Shown here one piece after another: positions 31,659-41,005 of a stretch of 64,000 bases of DNA. Numbering within the stretch: position 1 is the stretch's first letter; the number at the start of each line of letters is the position of its first letter. Where the stretch lies: contig NZ_CP020472.1 in NCBI RefSeq assembly GCF_002075795.1, positions 1,161,001-1,225,000 on the forward strand, written 5' to 3'. Under the pieces are notes generated by a model. That model was not told where the DNA came from, ran no database searches, and saw only the letters and a list, made by a program, of their open reading frames with translations. A program made the translations under genes and the position numbers. The stretch is from Shewanella japonica (lineage in GTDB: Bacteria; Pseudomonadota; Gammaproteobacteria; Enterobacterales; Shewanellaceae).

Positions 31659-32591
31659 CTAAAGCGGTTTTAATTTTCCTTTCGCATCTGCAATGCATTG
31701 GTAGTTTTTCGACTTCATAAACTCAGCAAGCTCTGTTTCAATTCGTTCAAAACAGGTCTCGCCTTCTTTTTCAAAACAAGTGGCTATTTGCACCGCATCA
31801 GCACCAGCTAATAAGTATTCAAACGCATCAATCCCCGTTTTTATGCCGCCTACGCCAATGATTTGCACATTGTCATCAAGCAGTTCTCGAAAAGCTCTCA
31901 CATTTGCAAGACCAACAGGTTTGATATAGTCACCGCATAAGCCGCCGAATCCGCCTTTAGGTTTGATTATTGGCTGCTCTGTATAAGGATCAATGATTAA
32001 AGTGTTACCGATTGAGTTGATGCAGGTAATAAATTTAACGGGGTATTTTTTAATAACATTTGCGGCGGCGACAAAGTGGGACATATCAAAATAGGGAGCT
32101 AACTTAATCCCTATAGGCTTATTTCCTAATGCGGTAATCGCTGCTAATGCCTTATCTGTTTGTTCAAAGTCATAGGCAACTTGAGCTTTTCCCGGGATAT
32201 TAGGGCAGGAAAAGTTCACTTCAATTAAATCAACATCACTTTGCTGAAAAGCCGTCACCATTTCGATGTTATCTTCAACACTAAAACCCGATACGCTTAC
32301 AATCACAGGTTTTCCTAAGGCTTTCAGTGCTGGGATCATTTCTAGATAAGCTTTATAGCCTAAGTTTGGTAAACCCATTGACTGAATTGAGCCAAGTGGC
32401 AAGTCTTGGTAACGAGGCTCTGGGTTGCCCTCTCTAGGGGCGATGGTACAAGATTTGGTGACCACAGCCGATGAATGAGATTGCGCTATGGTGTGTAATT
32501 CTTCCCAAGTGGTGCATTTAGGACCAGAGGCATTCATCAAATAACTTTCTAGCTTAACGCCTGCAACGTGAGTGGATAAATCGATTTTCAT
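31659..32591 (-). CDS. pyrD: Class 1A dihydroorotate dehydrogenase (fumarate-type)
   Basis: 310 residues from the ATG at 32591, supported by GAGGA 8 bp upstream and by the 311-residue length of Lactococcus PyrDA; the open frame runs 58 codons further up without family resemblance. LMNASGPKCTTWEEL, the active-site loop NFSCPNIPGKAQVAYDF (Cys129 as base, as in class 1A), KLAPYFD, INSIGNTL and GVGGIKTGIDAFEYLLAGADAVQ bind FMN. Class 1A enzymes are cytosolic and use fumarate as oxidant. Enterobacterial-type cells use membrane class 2 enzymes, so this may be a second, anaerobic route to orotate. Confidence 0.88.
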   Translation of the reverse strand: MKIDLSTHVAGVKLESYLMNASGPKCTTWEELHTIAQSHSSAVVTKSCTIAPREGNPEPRYQDLPLGSIQSMGLPNLGYKAYLEMIPALKALGKPVIVSVSGFSVEDNIEMVTAFQQSDVDLIEVNFSCPNIPGKAQVAYDFEQTDKALAAITALGNKPIGIKLAPYFDMSHFVAAANVIKKYPVKFITCINSIGNTLIIDPYTEQPIIKPKGGFGGLCGDYIKPVGLANVRAFRELLDDNVQIIGVGGIKTGIDAFEYLLAGADAVQIATCFEKEGETCFERIETELAEFMKSKNYQCIADAKGKLKPL

Positions 32592-32820
32592 TAATGCGTC
32601 CTCTTGACTAAATGAGTATGGATAAACATGACGACCGATTTGAGGAAATAACTGTAGGCTGCATTGTTGCGGTGTAGTGCGCATCTGGCTAGCTGTGAAA
32701 TTAATCTCCGACAAATTGCGCCATAGTTTATGGAGCAAAACAATGGGGATATTGATTAGAAACAAGAAAACAGCAAAATAATGGTTAAATTGTCAATAGT
32801 GTTAAGCTGAGCAGACAAAA

Positions 32821-32845
32821 AGCGATCATGCTTAAGATGATCGCT
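32821..32845 (-). terminator. Terminator after the SIMPL gene
   Basis: Stem AGCGATCAT / ATGATCGCT with a 7-nt loop. On the minus strand it is followed by TTTTTG. It begins 29 bp after the stop at 32874. Confidence 0.85.
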
Positions 32846-32873
32846 GTTTAATATCACAGTGAACTGGCTAGTA

Positions 32874-33605
32874 TTATTTTAAGCGATAAACCACTTCCAC
32901 ACGTTCTTCCACATTAACCTCCCCATATTGATAGCTTTCCATTGTGTCACTTTGCACAGCAGACATTCGCATCATTACAGGTTGTACAGGGTGTTGGGTT
33001 AAGTAACGGATCTCCCAAACACCATCTAGCTTACGGTCAAAACCCTGTGCCAAGGATTGGGCTTTTTGTTTAGCATCGTTAATTGCAGCTTGTCTTGCTT
33101 GTTCAATTGCTTTGGTTTCATCCGATGATTTAAGGGCAATATTTTGTACACGGTTTATGCCTTCTTCTAACGCAGAGTCGAGAATGTCGTTGAGCTGGTT
33201 AAGCTTCATTACTGTCACTGTTAACTGACGGCTTGCATGATATCCGGTTAACTCTCTAGGCTGCTTTGAAGGATAATGATATTGCGGCTGAATTTGTAAA
33301 TTAGCGCTTTGTATATCATCGGTGCTTACGCCAGCTTCTTTTAAGCGAGCAATAAATTTAACCACGGCTTCATCAACCGCCAACTTTGCCTCTTTCGCTG
33401 TTGTTTTAGTAAGGCTCACTTGCACAGAGATTTCAGCCATGTCTGGCGCAACCTGAACTTGGCTTATGCCGACAGTTTCAAGGTGAGGGAAATCATAATT
33501 TGCTGCTATAGCTGATTGACTACCGATACCAAATAATAAGGCTGCACATAATGCTGAGCCAAGAACTTGAGTATTGAATAAAGGTTTTTTAACAGAATAA
33601 GTCAT
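32874..33605 (-). CDS. SIMPL-domain (DUF541) periplasmic protein
   Basis: 243 residues from the ATG at 33605 (GGAG about 6 bp upstream), giving a signal peptide ending AIA-A. The SIMPL domain (about 40-240) includes VGISQVQVAPDMAEISVQVSLT, VSTDDIQSANLQIQPQYHY and AINDAKQKAQSLAQGF. Relatives such as E. coli YggE reduce oxidative stress through an unclear mechanism. Monocistronic. Confidence 0.85.
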   Translation of the reverse strand: MTYSVKKPLFNTQVLGSALCAALLFGIGSQSAIAANYDFPHLETVGISQVQVAPDMAEISVQVSLTKTTAKEAKLAVDEAVVKFIARLKEAGVSTDDIQSANLQIQPQYHYPSKQPRELTGYHASRQLTVTVMKLNQLNDILDSALEEGINRVQNIALKSSDETKAIEQARQAAINDAKQKAQSLAQGFDRKLDGVWEIRYLTQHPVQPVMMRMSAVQSDTMESYQYGEVNVEERVEVVYRLK

Positions 33606-33858
33606 GGTGTTCTCCAACAATAAAACAGAAAAATCAATCGGTGTTATTGCTATAAACGAGAACAAATTTGAAAAGGGTTATTTTTTTATTTTTCTTTTAT
33701 TTTTCTTATTTTTTTCTTATTTTCTGTTACTTATTCTTCCTTGTTTAATGCACTTGTCTAAAGCACTTATTTAATGCACTTATTTAACATGGCGCTAGTT
33801 AACATACCTGATGGTTAACCAAACACTGGCTACGAAGATTTTATGGGCTTACTAAAAA

Positions 33859-33890
33859 AGCCCTTCAATGCTTAAACCTGCTGAAGGGCT
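33859..33890 (-). terminator. Terminator after the YtcJ-like gene
   Basis: Stem AGCCCTTCA / TGAAGGGCT with a T-run on the minus strand. A 14-bp direct repeat CTTAGTATGTGTAA occurs at 33894-33907 and 33909-33922, between it and the stop. Confidence 0.85.
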
Positions 33891-33936
33891 CTTCTTAGTA
33901 TGTGTAAACTTAGTATGTGTAATCTTGATTGATTAA

Positions 33937-35592
33937 TTAATGAACTCGCTTGCCATTGACCCAAGTTTCGTTGACTGTGACTTTCCACATATCTTCATAT
34001 GGGGTGGTAAAAATATCATCCTCAATCAAAATAAAGTCAGCCTTCATTCCAGGGCGTAGCTCACCAATCATTGATTCTTGATGCGCCGCATAGGCTGCAT
34101 TAGAAGTAAAACTGGCTAAGGCTTCTGTTAGGTTCATTTTTTCCTTTCGATACCATCCATTAAACGGCTGGTTTTGATGATCTTGTCTGGTGACCGATGC
34201 ATGTAAACCATAAAATGGATTTGGTGACTCAATAGGAAAGTCAGAACCTGCTGCAATAATCGCACCCGAAGTCATCAACTTTCGCCAAGCATAAGCACCT
34301 TGAATACGGGTGTTACCAATTCTATCGACAGCCATGTTTTTGTCGCTGGTGGCGTGGGTCGCTTGCATCGATGCAATCACATTAAGTTCTGCAAATCGAG
34401 GAATATCACTTAGCTGCAGTACCTGCGCATGCTCAATGCGGTGACGTAAATGACGTGACTGAGTTGTTGCTATGAGGCGCTGGTATTCATTTAATACAAT
34501 GTGATTAGCAAGATCGCCAATGGCATGAGTATTGACCTGAAACCCAGATTTCATTGCAATTTCGATAGTATCGATTAAGGCGTCATTAGAATACAGCAGT
34601 AACCCTTTATGACCTTTTAAGTCGCTGTAATCTTCAATTAACGCTGCACCTCGGCTACCTAATGCGCCATCGGCTGAAATTTTAACACTATTGATTTGCA
34701 GCTTATCTGAACCAGCAGCGATGGGGCCAGCCGTCATTAACTGAGCAAAATTCGGATCTTCGGCATCAATCATCGCATTCACGCGGATAGGTAACTTATT
34801 AAAGTTTTCTAGTGTTTGGTATGCCTTGATTGTGTCGGAGCCAACGCCTGCATCATGCACGCTAGTTAATCCCATTGCAGCTAACGCATTTAGTGCTGTC
34901 AGCAATACTGTTTGTTGCTCATCAACCGACAAGCTTGGAATATTGTTGGTGATTAAGCTCATGGCATTATCAACAAACACCCCTGTAGGGCGTCCGTCAC
35001 TGTGGCGTAAAATCTCTCCCCCTTCAGGGCTTATTGTCTTGGCATCTACCCCAGCAATTTGCATGGCTGCCGAGTTGGCCCATCCAGCATGTCCATCGAC
35101 TCGTACAAGCCATACTGGTGTGTCAGGAAAGGCTTTATCTAACGATGCTGCAGTAGGGAAGGTGTTACTTGGCCATAAGACTTGATTCCAGCCTCTGCCT
35201 TGAATCCACTGCATATTGCTGTGTTGTTGACGAAATGCTTTGACCATATTCACCGCATCATTTTCTGATTGGCTAGTACGAAGTTGGGCACGCATTAAAC
35301 TTAACCCATAGCTCAATACATGCCCATGCGCATCAATTAAACCAGGTAGTAGTGTTTGGCCTTTACCGTCTATTCGAACAATATTAGCTTGGGTGCTGTA
35401 AGGTAAAATGTCATGTTCGGTATACACTTCTTCAATGGTGTCGCCGTTAAATTGTAGCGCTTTAAATTGAACAAGTTGTCCATCTTTAATGGTATAGCCG
35501 TGGATATTACTTATTAACTGACTTTGTGCAAACAGCGAAAAGCTGCAAAAGCACAAACAAGTAATAACAATCTTTTTGCTGATATTAATCAT
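33937..35592 (-). CDS. Exported YtcJ-like amidohydrolase
   Basis: 551 residues with a signal peptide (about 1-22, FSLFAQS). The amidohydrolase 3 domain carries metal motifs LLPGLIDAHGHVLSYG (His89, His91), VNTHAIGD (His), RIEHAQVL (His) and AAGSDFPIESPNP (Asp). Family members hydrolyse N-substituted formamides or related amides; the substrate is unknown. Monocistronic, with a terminator 47 bp after the stop. Confidence 0.85.
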   Translation of the reverse strand: MINISKKIVITCLCFCSFSLFAQSQLISNIHGYTIKDGQLVQFKALQFNGDTIEEVYTEHDILPYSTQANIVRIDGKGQTLLPGLIDAHGHVLSYGLSLMRAQLRTSQSENDAVNMVKAFRQQHSNMQWIQGRGWNQVLWPSNTFPTAASLDKAFPDTPVWLVRVDGHAGWANSAAMQIAGVDAKTISPEGGEILRHSDGRPTGVFVDNAMSLITNNIPSLSVDEQQTVLLTALNALAAMGLTSVHDAGVGSDTIKAYQTLENFNKLPIRVNAMIDAEDPNFAQLMTAGPIAAGSDKLQINSVKISADGALGSRGAALIEDYSDLKGHKGLLLYSNDALIDTIEIAMKSGFQVNTHAIGDLANHIVLNEYQRLIATTQSRHLRHRIEHAQVLQLSDIPRFAELNVIASMQATHATSDKNMAVDRIGNTRIQGAYAWRKLMTSGAIIAAGSDFPIESPNPFYGLHASVTRQDHQNQPFNGWYRKEKMNLTEALASFTSNAAYAAHQESMIGELRPGMKADFILIEDDIFTTPYEDMWKVTVNETWVNGKRVH

Positions 35593-35899
35593 GTTATTAA
35601 TCGATCCGTGTTCTTATTATTTATTGTTTGATACTCAAAATGGGTATTAGGTAAATCAACATCTTCCTGATTGATGTTGACATAATGTTAACTGCTTTTT
35701 AGGTGAAACACGAATTGGCTGATTTAAAGGCGAAAAAGTCGCTGACAGCCGCAAGTTAATGGATAACTGCTACACTAAGTATGGAGGATTAATGGCACCT
35801 TTTTTCGATTTTTCCACTTTACTGTCTGGCACTTAGCTTTGTATTCAGTCAAAACGGCTAAGCATAAAACAAACAGCACTGATACCCACAGGAGTCCAC
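35593..35899. other. Divergent promoter region
   Basis: 307 bp between the divergent amidohydrolase and diguanylate cyclase genes. No ORF or strong hairpin. ACAGGAG lies 8 bp before the cyclase ATG. Confidence 0.4.
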
Positions 35900-36757
35900 A
35901 TGGATTTTTTTGCACTTACAATGGTATTACTTGGACTTGTTGGTCTAGCACTGTCTTTACGACCCGCTTACGACATCTGTGCTTACTCGCAATTTAGTAG
36001 TAAAGGTTGGTTGGCTTTACTGATGATGATTGTGCTGTTTGTGATTGGTTATTTCAGTTATTTATCTTTATTGCTGCAACATCAAGACCGCGTTAATTTT
36101 ATTGAAGTGATTGTGGCAGGTATTTTTTTAGCTGGTGGATGGTTTGTGTTTTTAGTGACCAATTTAAGCAAGCAGACTATTGAGAATTTGGATGATATTT
36201 TGCAACAAAAAGCCCATCAAGCGAGCCATGATATATTAACTGGGCTCCCTAATCGGCAGCAGTTTTATCAGCAACTCGATAGTGCCATTGCACGAAAGCC
36301 AGACTCGTTTTATTGCATGATGTTAGATATTGATAACTTCAAAATGATCAATAACACATTTGGCCATGTCGAAGGTGATAAAGTGCTACAAGTGGTAGCA
36401 GACAGGATAAACCAAACCGTCCCTAGTGATGGCGTTATAGCCCGCATTGGTGGCGACCAGTTTGCCCTTATCGTACCTGATATTGAAGCGCGAAATATCA
36501 CTGTCGTTGCCAAAGAAATAGAGCAAGCACTATTGGTCGATATTCCTTGTTCAGGTCATATGATAGTGGTTGGCGTCAGTATCGGTATTTCAAAATACCC
36601 CGACAATGCTCAAGATAGAAAAACGCTCATGAAAACCGCAGATAATGCGATGTATCATGCTAAAGAGCATGACATTGCCCATCATTATTATCAGGCCGAA
36701 TTACAATCCTCTCAATATGCGAGTTTTACCGCAGATCCCCATGGCCGTCGCTTTTAA
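35900..36757 (+). CDS. Membrane-bound GGDEF protein with GGDQF motif
   Basis: 285 residues. Three hydrophobic helices (about 5-21, 36-58, 66-88) are followed by a short coiled linker and a GGDEF domain (about 110-270) with DILTGLPNRQQF, MMLDIDNFKMINNTFGH and ARIGGDQFALIVPD. The signature is GGDQF (residues 184-188): the metal-binding Asp is kept but the next Glu is Gln. No RxxD inhibitory site is obvious. It may be a weak diguanylate cyclase or a GTP/c-di-GMP sensor. Confidence 0.88.
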   Translation: MDFFALTMVLLGLVGLALSLRPAYDICAYSQFSSKGWLALLMMIVLFVIGYFSYLSLLLQHQDRVNFIEVIVAGIFLAGGWFVFLVTNLSKQTIENLDDILQQKAHQASHDILTGLPNRQQFYQQLDSAIARKPDSFYCMMLDIDNFKMINNTFGHVEGDKVLQVVADRINQTVPSDGVIARIGGDQFALIVPDIEARNITVVAKEIEQALLVDIPCSGHMIVVGVSIGISKYPDNAQDRKTLMKTADNAMYHAKEHDIAHHYYQAELQSSQYASFTADPHGRRF

Positions 36758-36930
36758 TCTTTGTTATGTATGTGACAGAGAGAGCTAATCGTATATCATG
36801 CCGTAACCTACTTAAATTACCGCTTTTATTGCCCTCACATTGTATTTTTTGAGTGACTGCGTACATTTGCTATACAAGTGTTAACTCAGCTGTTATACAA
36901 TGTGGCCAAAATTAATGATATGGGGGTATC

Positions 36931-37350
36931 ATGACAACAGAACAACGTTTATTAAATGCAGCAAAAGACCTTATTCAAGAACATGGATTAATCAATTTTT
37001 CTATGTCTGACGTACCTAGAGCATGTGGGTTATCTCGCGCATGTTGTTATCAAAATTTTAGAGATAAAAATGAAATCCTTGCAGCGCTTTGTATCGAAGA
37101 AGTTCAAGCCAATATTAAAGCGATTCAAGAGCAACGATTTTCTGATTTAATTGGCACATTTAGTATGGTGCTTCGCCCGCTTATTTTTAATCATTTAAAA
37201 GACAAAGATCGCTTAGCATTAGATCACGTTTTTGCAGAGCTGCTCGCGCTTATCCATGGGCTCCCAGAAAAAAATGAATTCCTCTTTTTAAAGCGTGGTT
37301 TCGAGTTCATTGAATTAGAAAGAACTCAAATTAAAGCCAATATCGCTTAA
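36931..37350 (+). CDS. Short TetR-family regulator
   Basis: 139 residues. The N-terminal helix-turn-helix is LLNAAKDLIQEHGLINFSMSDVPRACGLSRACCYQNFRDKNEIL (about 7-50), the TetR DNA-binding domain. The ligand domain is only about 85 residues, whereas TetR proteins are usually about 190-220 in total. The frame shows no break, so this seems a compact form rather than an obvious truncation. The target is unknown; the neighbouring genes give no clear operon. Confidence 0.8.
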   Translation: MTTEQRLLNAAKDLIQEHGLINFSMSDVPRACGLSRACCYQNFRDKNEILAALCIEEVQANIKAIQEQRFSDLIGTFSMVLRPLIFNHLKDKDRLALDHVFAELLALIHGLPEKNEFLFLKRGFEFIELERTQIKANIA

Positions 37351-37748
37351 CCTTTCATTTTATCTATTGATTCATAACGTTAATGTTGTAAAGAACCTTT
37401 AGGTTTTTACAACATTAACTGTTTGCCTATTTTCTACTCCCACTCCAACTCCAACTCCCACTTTAGCCAAGCTTTAATACATCAGCCCTATATAGCCTTA
37501 GACTCGCTTTTCTCATCGGTTAAGGTGTCATTATGTTCATATTTGATGACAACTCTTAATGAGCTAAGTGTATTAAAAATAACCTAATAACCATCTAATG
37601 AGTGACAAAGGTCATCATGTTAATTTAAAGTAACGGTTCAAGGAGTCAGAAAGGCTCTTTTTAGATAATCTCTGTAAATTACCGAAAATCAGTAAAATAC
37701 AAGCGATAGCATATTGAATAGTATCAATAGCAAGGAAGCAACACCTGC
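37351..37748. other. Intergenic region with hairpin, upstream of the aspartic protease
   Basis: 398 bp. A long hairpin (37379-37419) follows the TetR gene. A CCAACT/CCCACT-rich simple repeat lies at 37436-37463. The rest should hold the protease promoter. No gene seen. Confidence 0.45.
37379..37419 (+). terminator. Long hairpin after the TetR gene
   Basis: Outer stem GTTAATGTTGTAAA / TTTACAACATTAAC (14 bp) enclosing an inner AACCT-TT-AGGTT stem. There is only a weak U-tract, so termination efficiency is uncertain. Confidence 0.6.
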
Positions 37749-39470
37749 ATGAGCAAGCAAGATCACAGCGATACTGAGACTTTAGATGAAGCAACAGTTG
37801 CATTAGAACAAGCAATAAACCAACAAGCAGCGCAACAAGCCTCTGATGATGATCATCATCAACACCTACTAGGCCATTGCCATCATCATAATCAAATGCA
37901 GCAACATTTAGATGATCAAGCTAATCCTGAAAATGTTGATGATTATTGCTCTGAAAAACCATCTACAGCCAAGTTCACTGCCCAATCAATACAGCCTAGA
38001 ACCGTAAAATTACCCCTAGTCAATGTGTATGCCAAAGGTGGTTACTGCGTACAAATGCGCCTTGGCAGTGAAGGTAGCTTGGCTAATTTAATTGTTGATA
38101 CCGGTAGCAGTACGCTTGTTGTAAAAAAGCAGGTGTATCAGCCCCATGAAGACCAATATCTACAATCTAGTCCTTTTGCACAACAGGTCATATATGGCGC
38201 GGGTGGCTGGGATGGCCCATTAGTGCATACCAAGGTGAGTGTGAGTGAAGATGGTCTCAAGCACGACCCATTAGCTCAAGATTCTTTGGATGAAAATACC
38301 TCAACCCACGTCCCACATTTAAACTTAGCGCATCAGCCTTTATCACTTAACGATTGTCCTGTCGCGATTGTACCTTCATTACAGCAACAAAAAACGTTCG
38401 CCGATGCAGACGGTATTTTAGGGCTGGCGTATTATGGGCTTAATAAAAGCTATGATTTAACAGCCTACATCGAAAAACATAAAATTAAACCCGCCTCGAC
38501 CTTTCCATGGCCTTTTTCAGAGCCAAACTCTGTGTGCCCAGCCCATTGCGAGAATGATGAAAAGAGCTGTGATGAAGCAGACGAGTCAGAGCGTTTTAGT
38601 GGCGAGGATTTAAAGCGTTTCAGAAAATTCTTGAAAAAACAGCCACAGCAGACCGTCGTACCCTATTTTACTCGCCTTAACAAAAATGGCTTAACGCACA
38701 ATAAATTTGGCTTTTATTCAAAACGCTCGAGCATCCATATTGCTAAACAAGAGTATACCCAAGAGCAAATCGCAGCAGATCCACTTAACAAAGGCTGGTT
38801 GATTCTAGGCGGTGGCAAAGAGCATACCGAGTTGTATCAGGGAAAGTTCAAAACCATTGATGTGATTCATAATCGCTATTACAACGTCAAATTGTATTCA
38901 ATGCGAGTGGGTGAACAAGCAGAAGTAGAGGCTCCAGCATTACAAAGTCAGTATGTCGCATCCCATAAAAGTAATGCCATTATCGATACGGGCGTATCAG
39001 GTATTTTACTGACAGACTTGTTATACAAAGCCATGATGACTGGATTTAACAATGTTTCTAGTGACTTTGTAACGTTAGTCGAGCCATTCAAAGATATCAG
39101 TTATCAAGAGAAAGGCATTGATATGGGCGAGTTATTTAAAGGCCGTGACATGACTGGCCATCACCCAGATGATTTAAGCCATTGGCCGACACTGCATTTT
39201 ACTTTTGATGGTGAAATCACCAACGAATGCCCTGATTCAGAAAATGAAGTTATCGATAAAGCGATTACTATCAGTTGTAAACCAGAACATTATTGGCAAC
39301 TCAATTCGCCAAGCCCAGGTAAAGCGTGTTTTAAAATAGTTAGTCAACTTCCACGTTGGCCAAACCAATGTTTATTAGGTTTACCGTTACTTAATGATTA
39401 TTACGTGATATTTGACCGTTCAGCCCATGAAACTGGCGTAATTCGATTTGCTGAGCAAAAAGATTACTAA
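37749..39470 (+). CDS. Pepsin-like aspartic protease (shewasin-type, family A1)
   Basis: 573 residues with two catalytic motifs at pepsin-like spacing: LIVDTGSST (Asp117) and AIIDTGVSG (Asp413). Other pepsin features are DADGILGLAYYGL after the flap region and LGLPLLNDYYVIFDR near the C-terminus. There is no signal peptide or propeptide; instead the N-terminus is acidic with a His cluster (DDDHHQHLLGHCHHHNQ, residues 33-49). Bacterial pepsin homologues are rare; shewasin A and D from Shewanella are active cytosolic examples. It is larger than shewasins as I recall them, with an acidic Cys-containing insertion at about 255-285. Role unknown. Confidence 0.88.
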   Translation: MSKQDHSDTETLDEATVALEQAINQQAAQQASDDDHHQHLLGHCHHHNQMQQHLDDQANPENVDDYCSEKPSTAKFTAQSIQPRTVKLPLVNVYAKGGYCVQMRLGSEGSLANLIVDTGSSTLVVKKQVYQPHEDQYLQSSPFAQQVIYGAGGWDGPLVHTKVSVSEDGLKHDPLAQDSLDENTSTHVPHLNLAHQPLSLNDCPVAIVPSLQQQKTFADADGILGLAYYGLNKSYDLTAYIEKHKIKPASTFPWPFSEPNSVCPAHCENDEKSCDEADESERFSGEDLKRFRKFLKKQPQQTVVPYFTRLNKNGLTHNKFGFYSKRSSIHIAKQEYTQEQIAADPLNKGWLILGGGKEHTELYQGKFKTIDVIHNRYYNVKLYSMRVGEQAEVEAPALQSQYVASHKSNAIIDTGVSGILLTDLLYKAMMTGFNNVSSDFVTLVEPFKDISYQEKGIDMGELFKGRDMTGHHPDDLSHWPTLHFTFDGEITNECPDSENEVIDKAITISCKPEHYWQLNSPSPGKACFKIVSQLPRWPNQCLLGLPLLNDYYVIFDRSAHETGVIRFAEQKDY

Positions 39471-39494
39471 TTCAATATTGGAGGTGATTTTCAA

Positions 39495-39992
39495 ATGCAT
39501 GAATTTGAGACTGAAAGATTGTCTATGAGGTTGCTAAAAGCTGAAGATAAAGAGTTTTTTACAGGACTATATTGTGATCCTAAAATAATGAAACTTATAG
39601 CTAAACCTTTAACAGAAGAGCAATCTAATGTGATGTTTGAGAGGTCACTTACACATATTGAAGGCGCGAACCCAAAAGAGTTAATTTGGGTAATAAGGGT
39701 GAAAGCAACGCAAGAGGTCATTGGAATTCAAAATCTGTTTATTTTTGGTAATACCTCAGAAGATGCTGATGCAGGCTTAATTTTAACAAGAACCGCTCAT
39801 GGAAAAGGTTATCCAAATGAGGCTACTGCAGCGGTTATGGATTATGGCTTAAAAAAATTAGGAATAAGAATTTTTCATACTAATTGTTCTGCTAGAAACT
39901 ATGCGATCCAAAGAGTGATACGAGCTATGGGATTTGTTGAGAGCACTAAGTCATCAGATGAACAAGTACATTATTTCAAAAACGTACTATAG
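39495..39992 (+). CDS. GNAT-family N-acetyltransferase (RimJ/RimL-like)
   Basis: 165 residues: FETERLSMRLLKAEDKEFF opens the RimJ/RimL-type GNAT domain, LTRTAHGKGYPNEATAAVMDYG is the acetyl-CoA pyrophosphate loop (R/Q-x-x-G-x-G/A equivalent), and NCSARNYAIQRVIRAMGF is the conserved C-terminal segment. GGAGGTGATT, an unusually perfect anti-16S match, lies 5-14 bp upstream. More AT-rich than flanking genes, perhaps acquired. The acceptor is unknown; it lies between the aspartic protease and the borosin pair, and could act on either a ribosomal protein or a small molecule. Confidence 0.85.
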   Translation: MHEFETERLSMRLLKAEDKEFFTGLYCDPKIMKLIAKPLTEEQSNVMFERSLTHIEGANPKELIWVIRVKATQEVIGIQNLFIFGNTSEDADAGLILTRTAHGKGYPNEATAAVMDYGLKKLGIRIFHTNCSARNYAIQRVIRAMGFVESTKSSDEQVHYFKNVL

Positions 39993-40116
39993 AATTTTTT
40001 GTAATTGATTCACTTTATGATACTTAGTCAAAGAATTAGCTGGTTTACAATTCTAAAACGAAACTATAACTGTTATCTTACAGTTGGTTTGGGATATTAA
40101 ATTAAATAGGGGACTT

Positions 40117-40905
40117 ATGGCTGGAAGTTTGGCCTGTGTTGGTATTGGAATGACGCTAGGTGCGCATATTTGTCCGTTAAGTAAAAGCTACATAGAACAA
40201 GCTGATGTCGTCTTTTCTGCCGTCTCCCATGGTATTACTGAGCTGTGGTTGCAAGAAATGCACTCAGATGTTCGTTCTTTACAAGAGTATTACCAAGAGG
40301 GTAAGTCGCGCCTAATCACCTACAACGAAATGGTTGATGCGATGATGACTGAAGTGAGGGCGGGTAAAAAAGTGGTCGGTGCTTTTTATGGTCATCCAGG
40401 GGTATTCGCCCAAGCGCCCCATAAGTCAATTGCAATGGCAAAAGCAGAAGGATTTGCCGCAAAGATGATTCCGGGTATTTCAGCAGAAGATTGCTTAATC
40501 GCAGATTTAGGTATTGATCCTGGACGCTTTGGTTGCCAACAATTTGAAGCAAGTCAGTTTATGTTTTATAAACGCCAATATGATCCATCTTGTTATCTTA
40601 TTTTGTGGCAAATAGGACTTGCTGGAGATCGCTCGTTGGCTAAGTTTTCAACGGGTGCAGCGCATCGACAAGTGTTAATTGAGTTGCTTAGTGAAGTTTA
40701 TCCACTGGATCACCAAGTGATTTTATACGAGGCTGCCGTACTTCCAATTGATAACATTCGTATTGAAACTTTGTCACTTTCTGAGTTGGTCACTGCTGAG
40801 ATTCATATGCACACGACTTTAGTGATCCCACCTAGTGAAAAAATGCAGCCAAATGAAAAGCTTGTAGCACGTTTGGCTGAAATTGAGCAAGAATTAGCGC
40901 AGTAG
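40117..40905 (+). CDS. Borosin-type peptide backbone N-methyltransferase (SonM-like)
   Basis: 262 residues from the ATG at 40117 (AGGGG 4 bp upstream; the frame can be read 11 codons earlier from a TTG). Tetrapyrrole-methylase fold: ACVGIGMTLGAHICPLSK binds SAM, FYGHPGVFAQAPHKS (Tyr91) is the borosin form of the family's G-x-P-G motif, and MIPGISAEDCLIADLGIDPG follows. LQEYYQEGKSRLITYNEMVD supplies Tyr58/59, Arg65 and Tyr69. The Arg-x3-Tyr pair and a Tyr 22 residues later match the catalytic set I recall from OphMA and SonM. It iteratively methylates backbone amides of the precursor encoded next. Split rather than fused to its substrate. Confidence 0.85.
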   Translation: MAGSLACVGIGMTLGAHICPLSKSYIEQADVVFSAVSHGITELWLQEMHSDVRSLQEYYQEGKSRLITYNEMVDAMMTEVRAGKKVVGAFYGHPGVFAQAPHKSIAMAKAEGFAAKMIPGISAEDCLIADLGIDPGRFGCQQFEASQFMFYKRQYDPSCYLILWQIGLAGDRSLAKFSTGAAHRQVLIELLSEVYPLDHQVILYEAAVLPIDNIRIETLSLSELVTAEIHMHTTLVIPPSEKMQPNEKLVARLAEIEQELAQ

Positions 40906-41005
40906 GATATCGCGCAATTAAATAGTGTATTAGCATAAGTTGAATTGCTGCATTATAACTAAAAACGTCGTTAAATCGGCACTTTAGCAATCTTAAGGAG
41001 ATAAG

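Noticed and set aside
40044..40070. Promoter-like TTTACA and TATAAC before the methyltransferase gene
   Set aside because: Spacing is 15 bp, outside the usual 16-18, and AT-rich sequence gives many such matches, so not listed as a feature.
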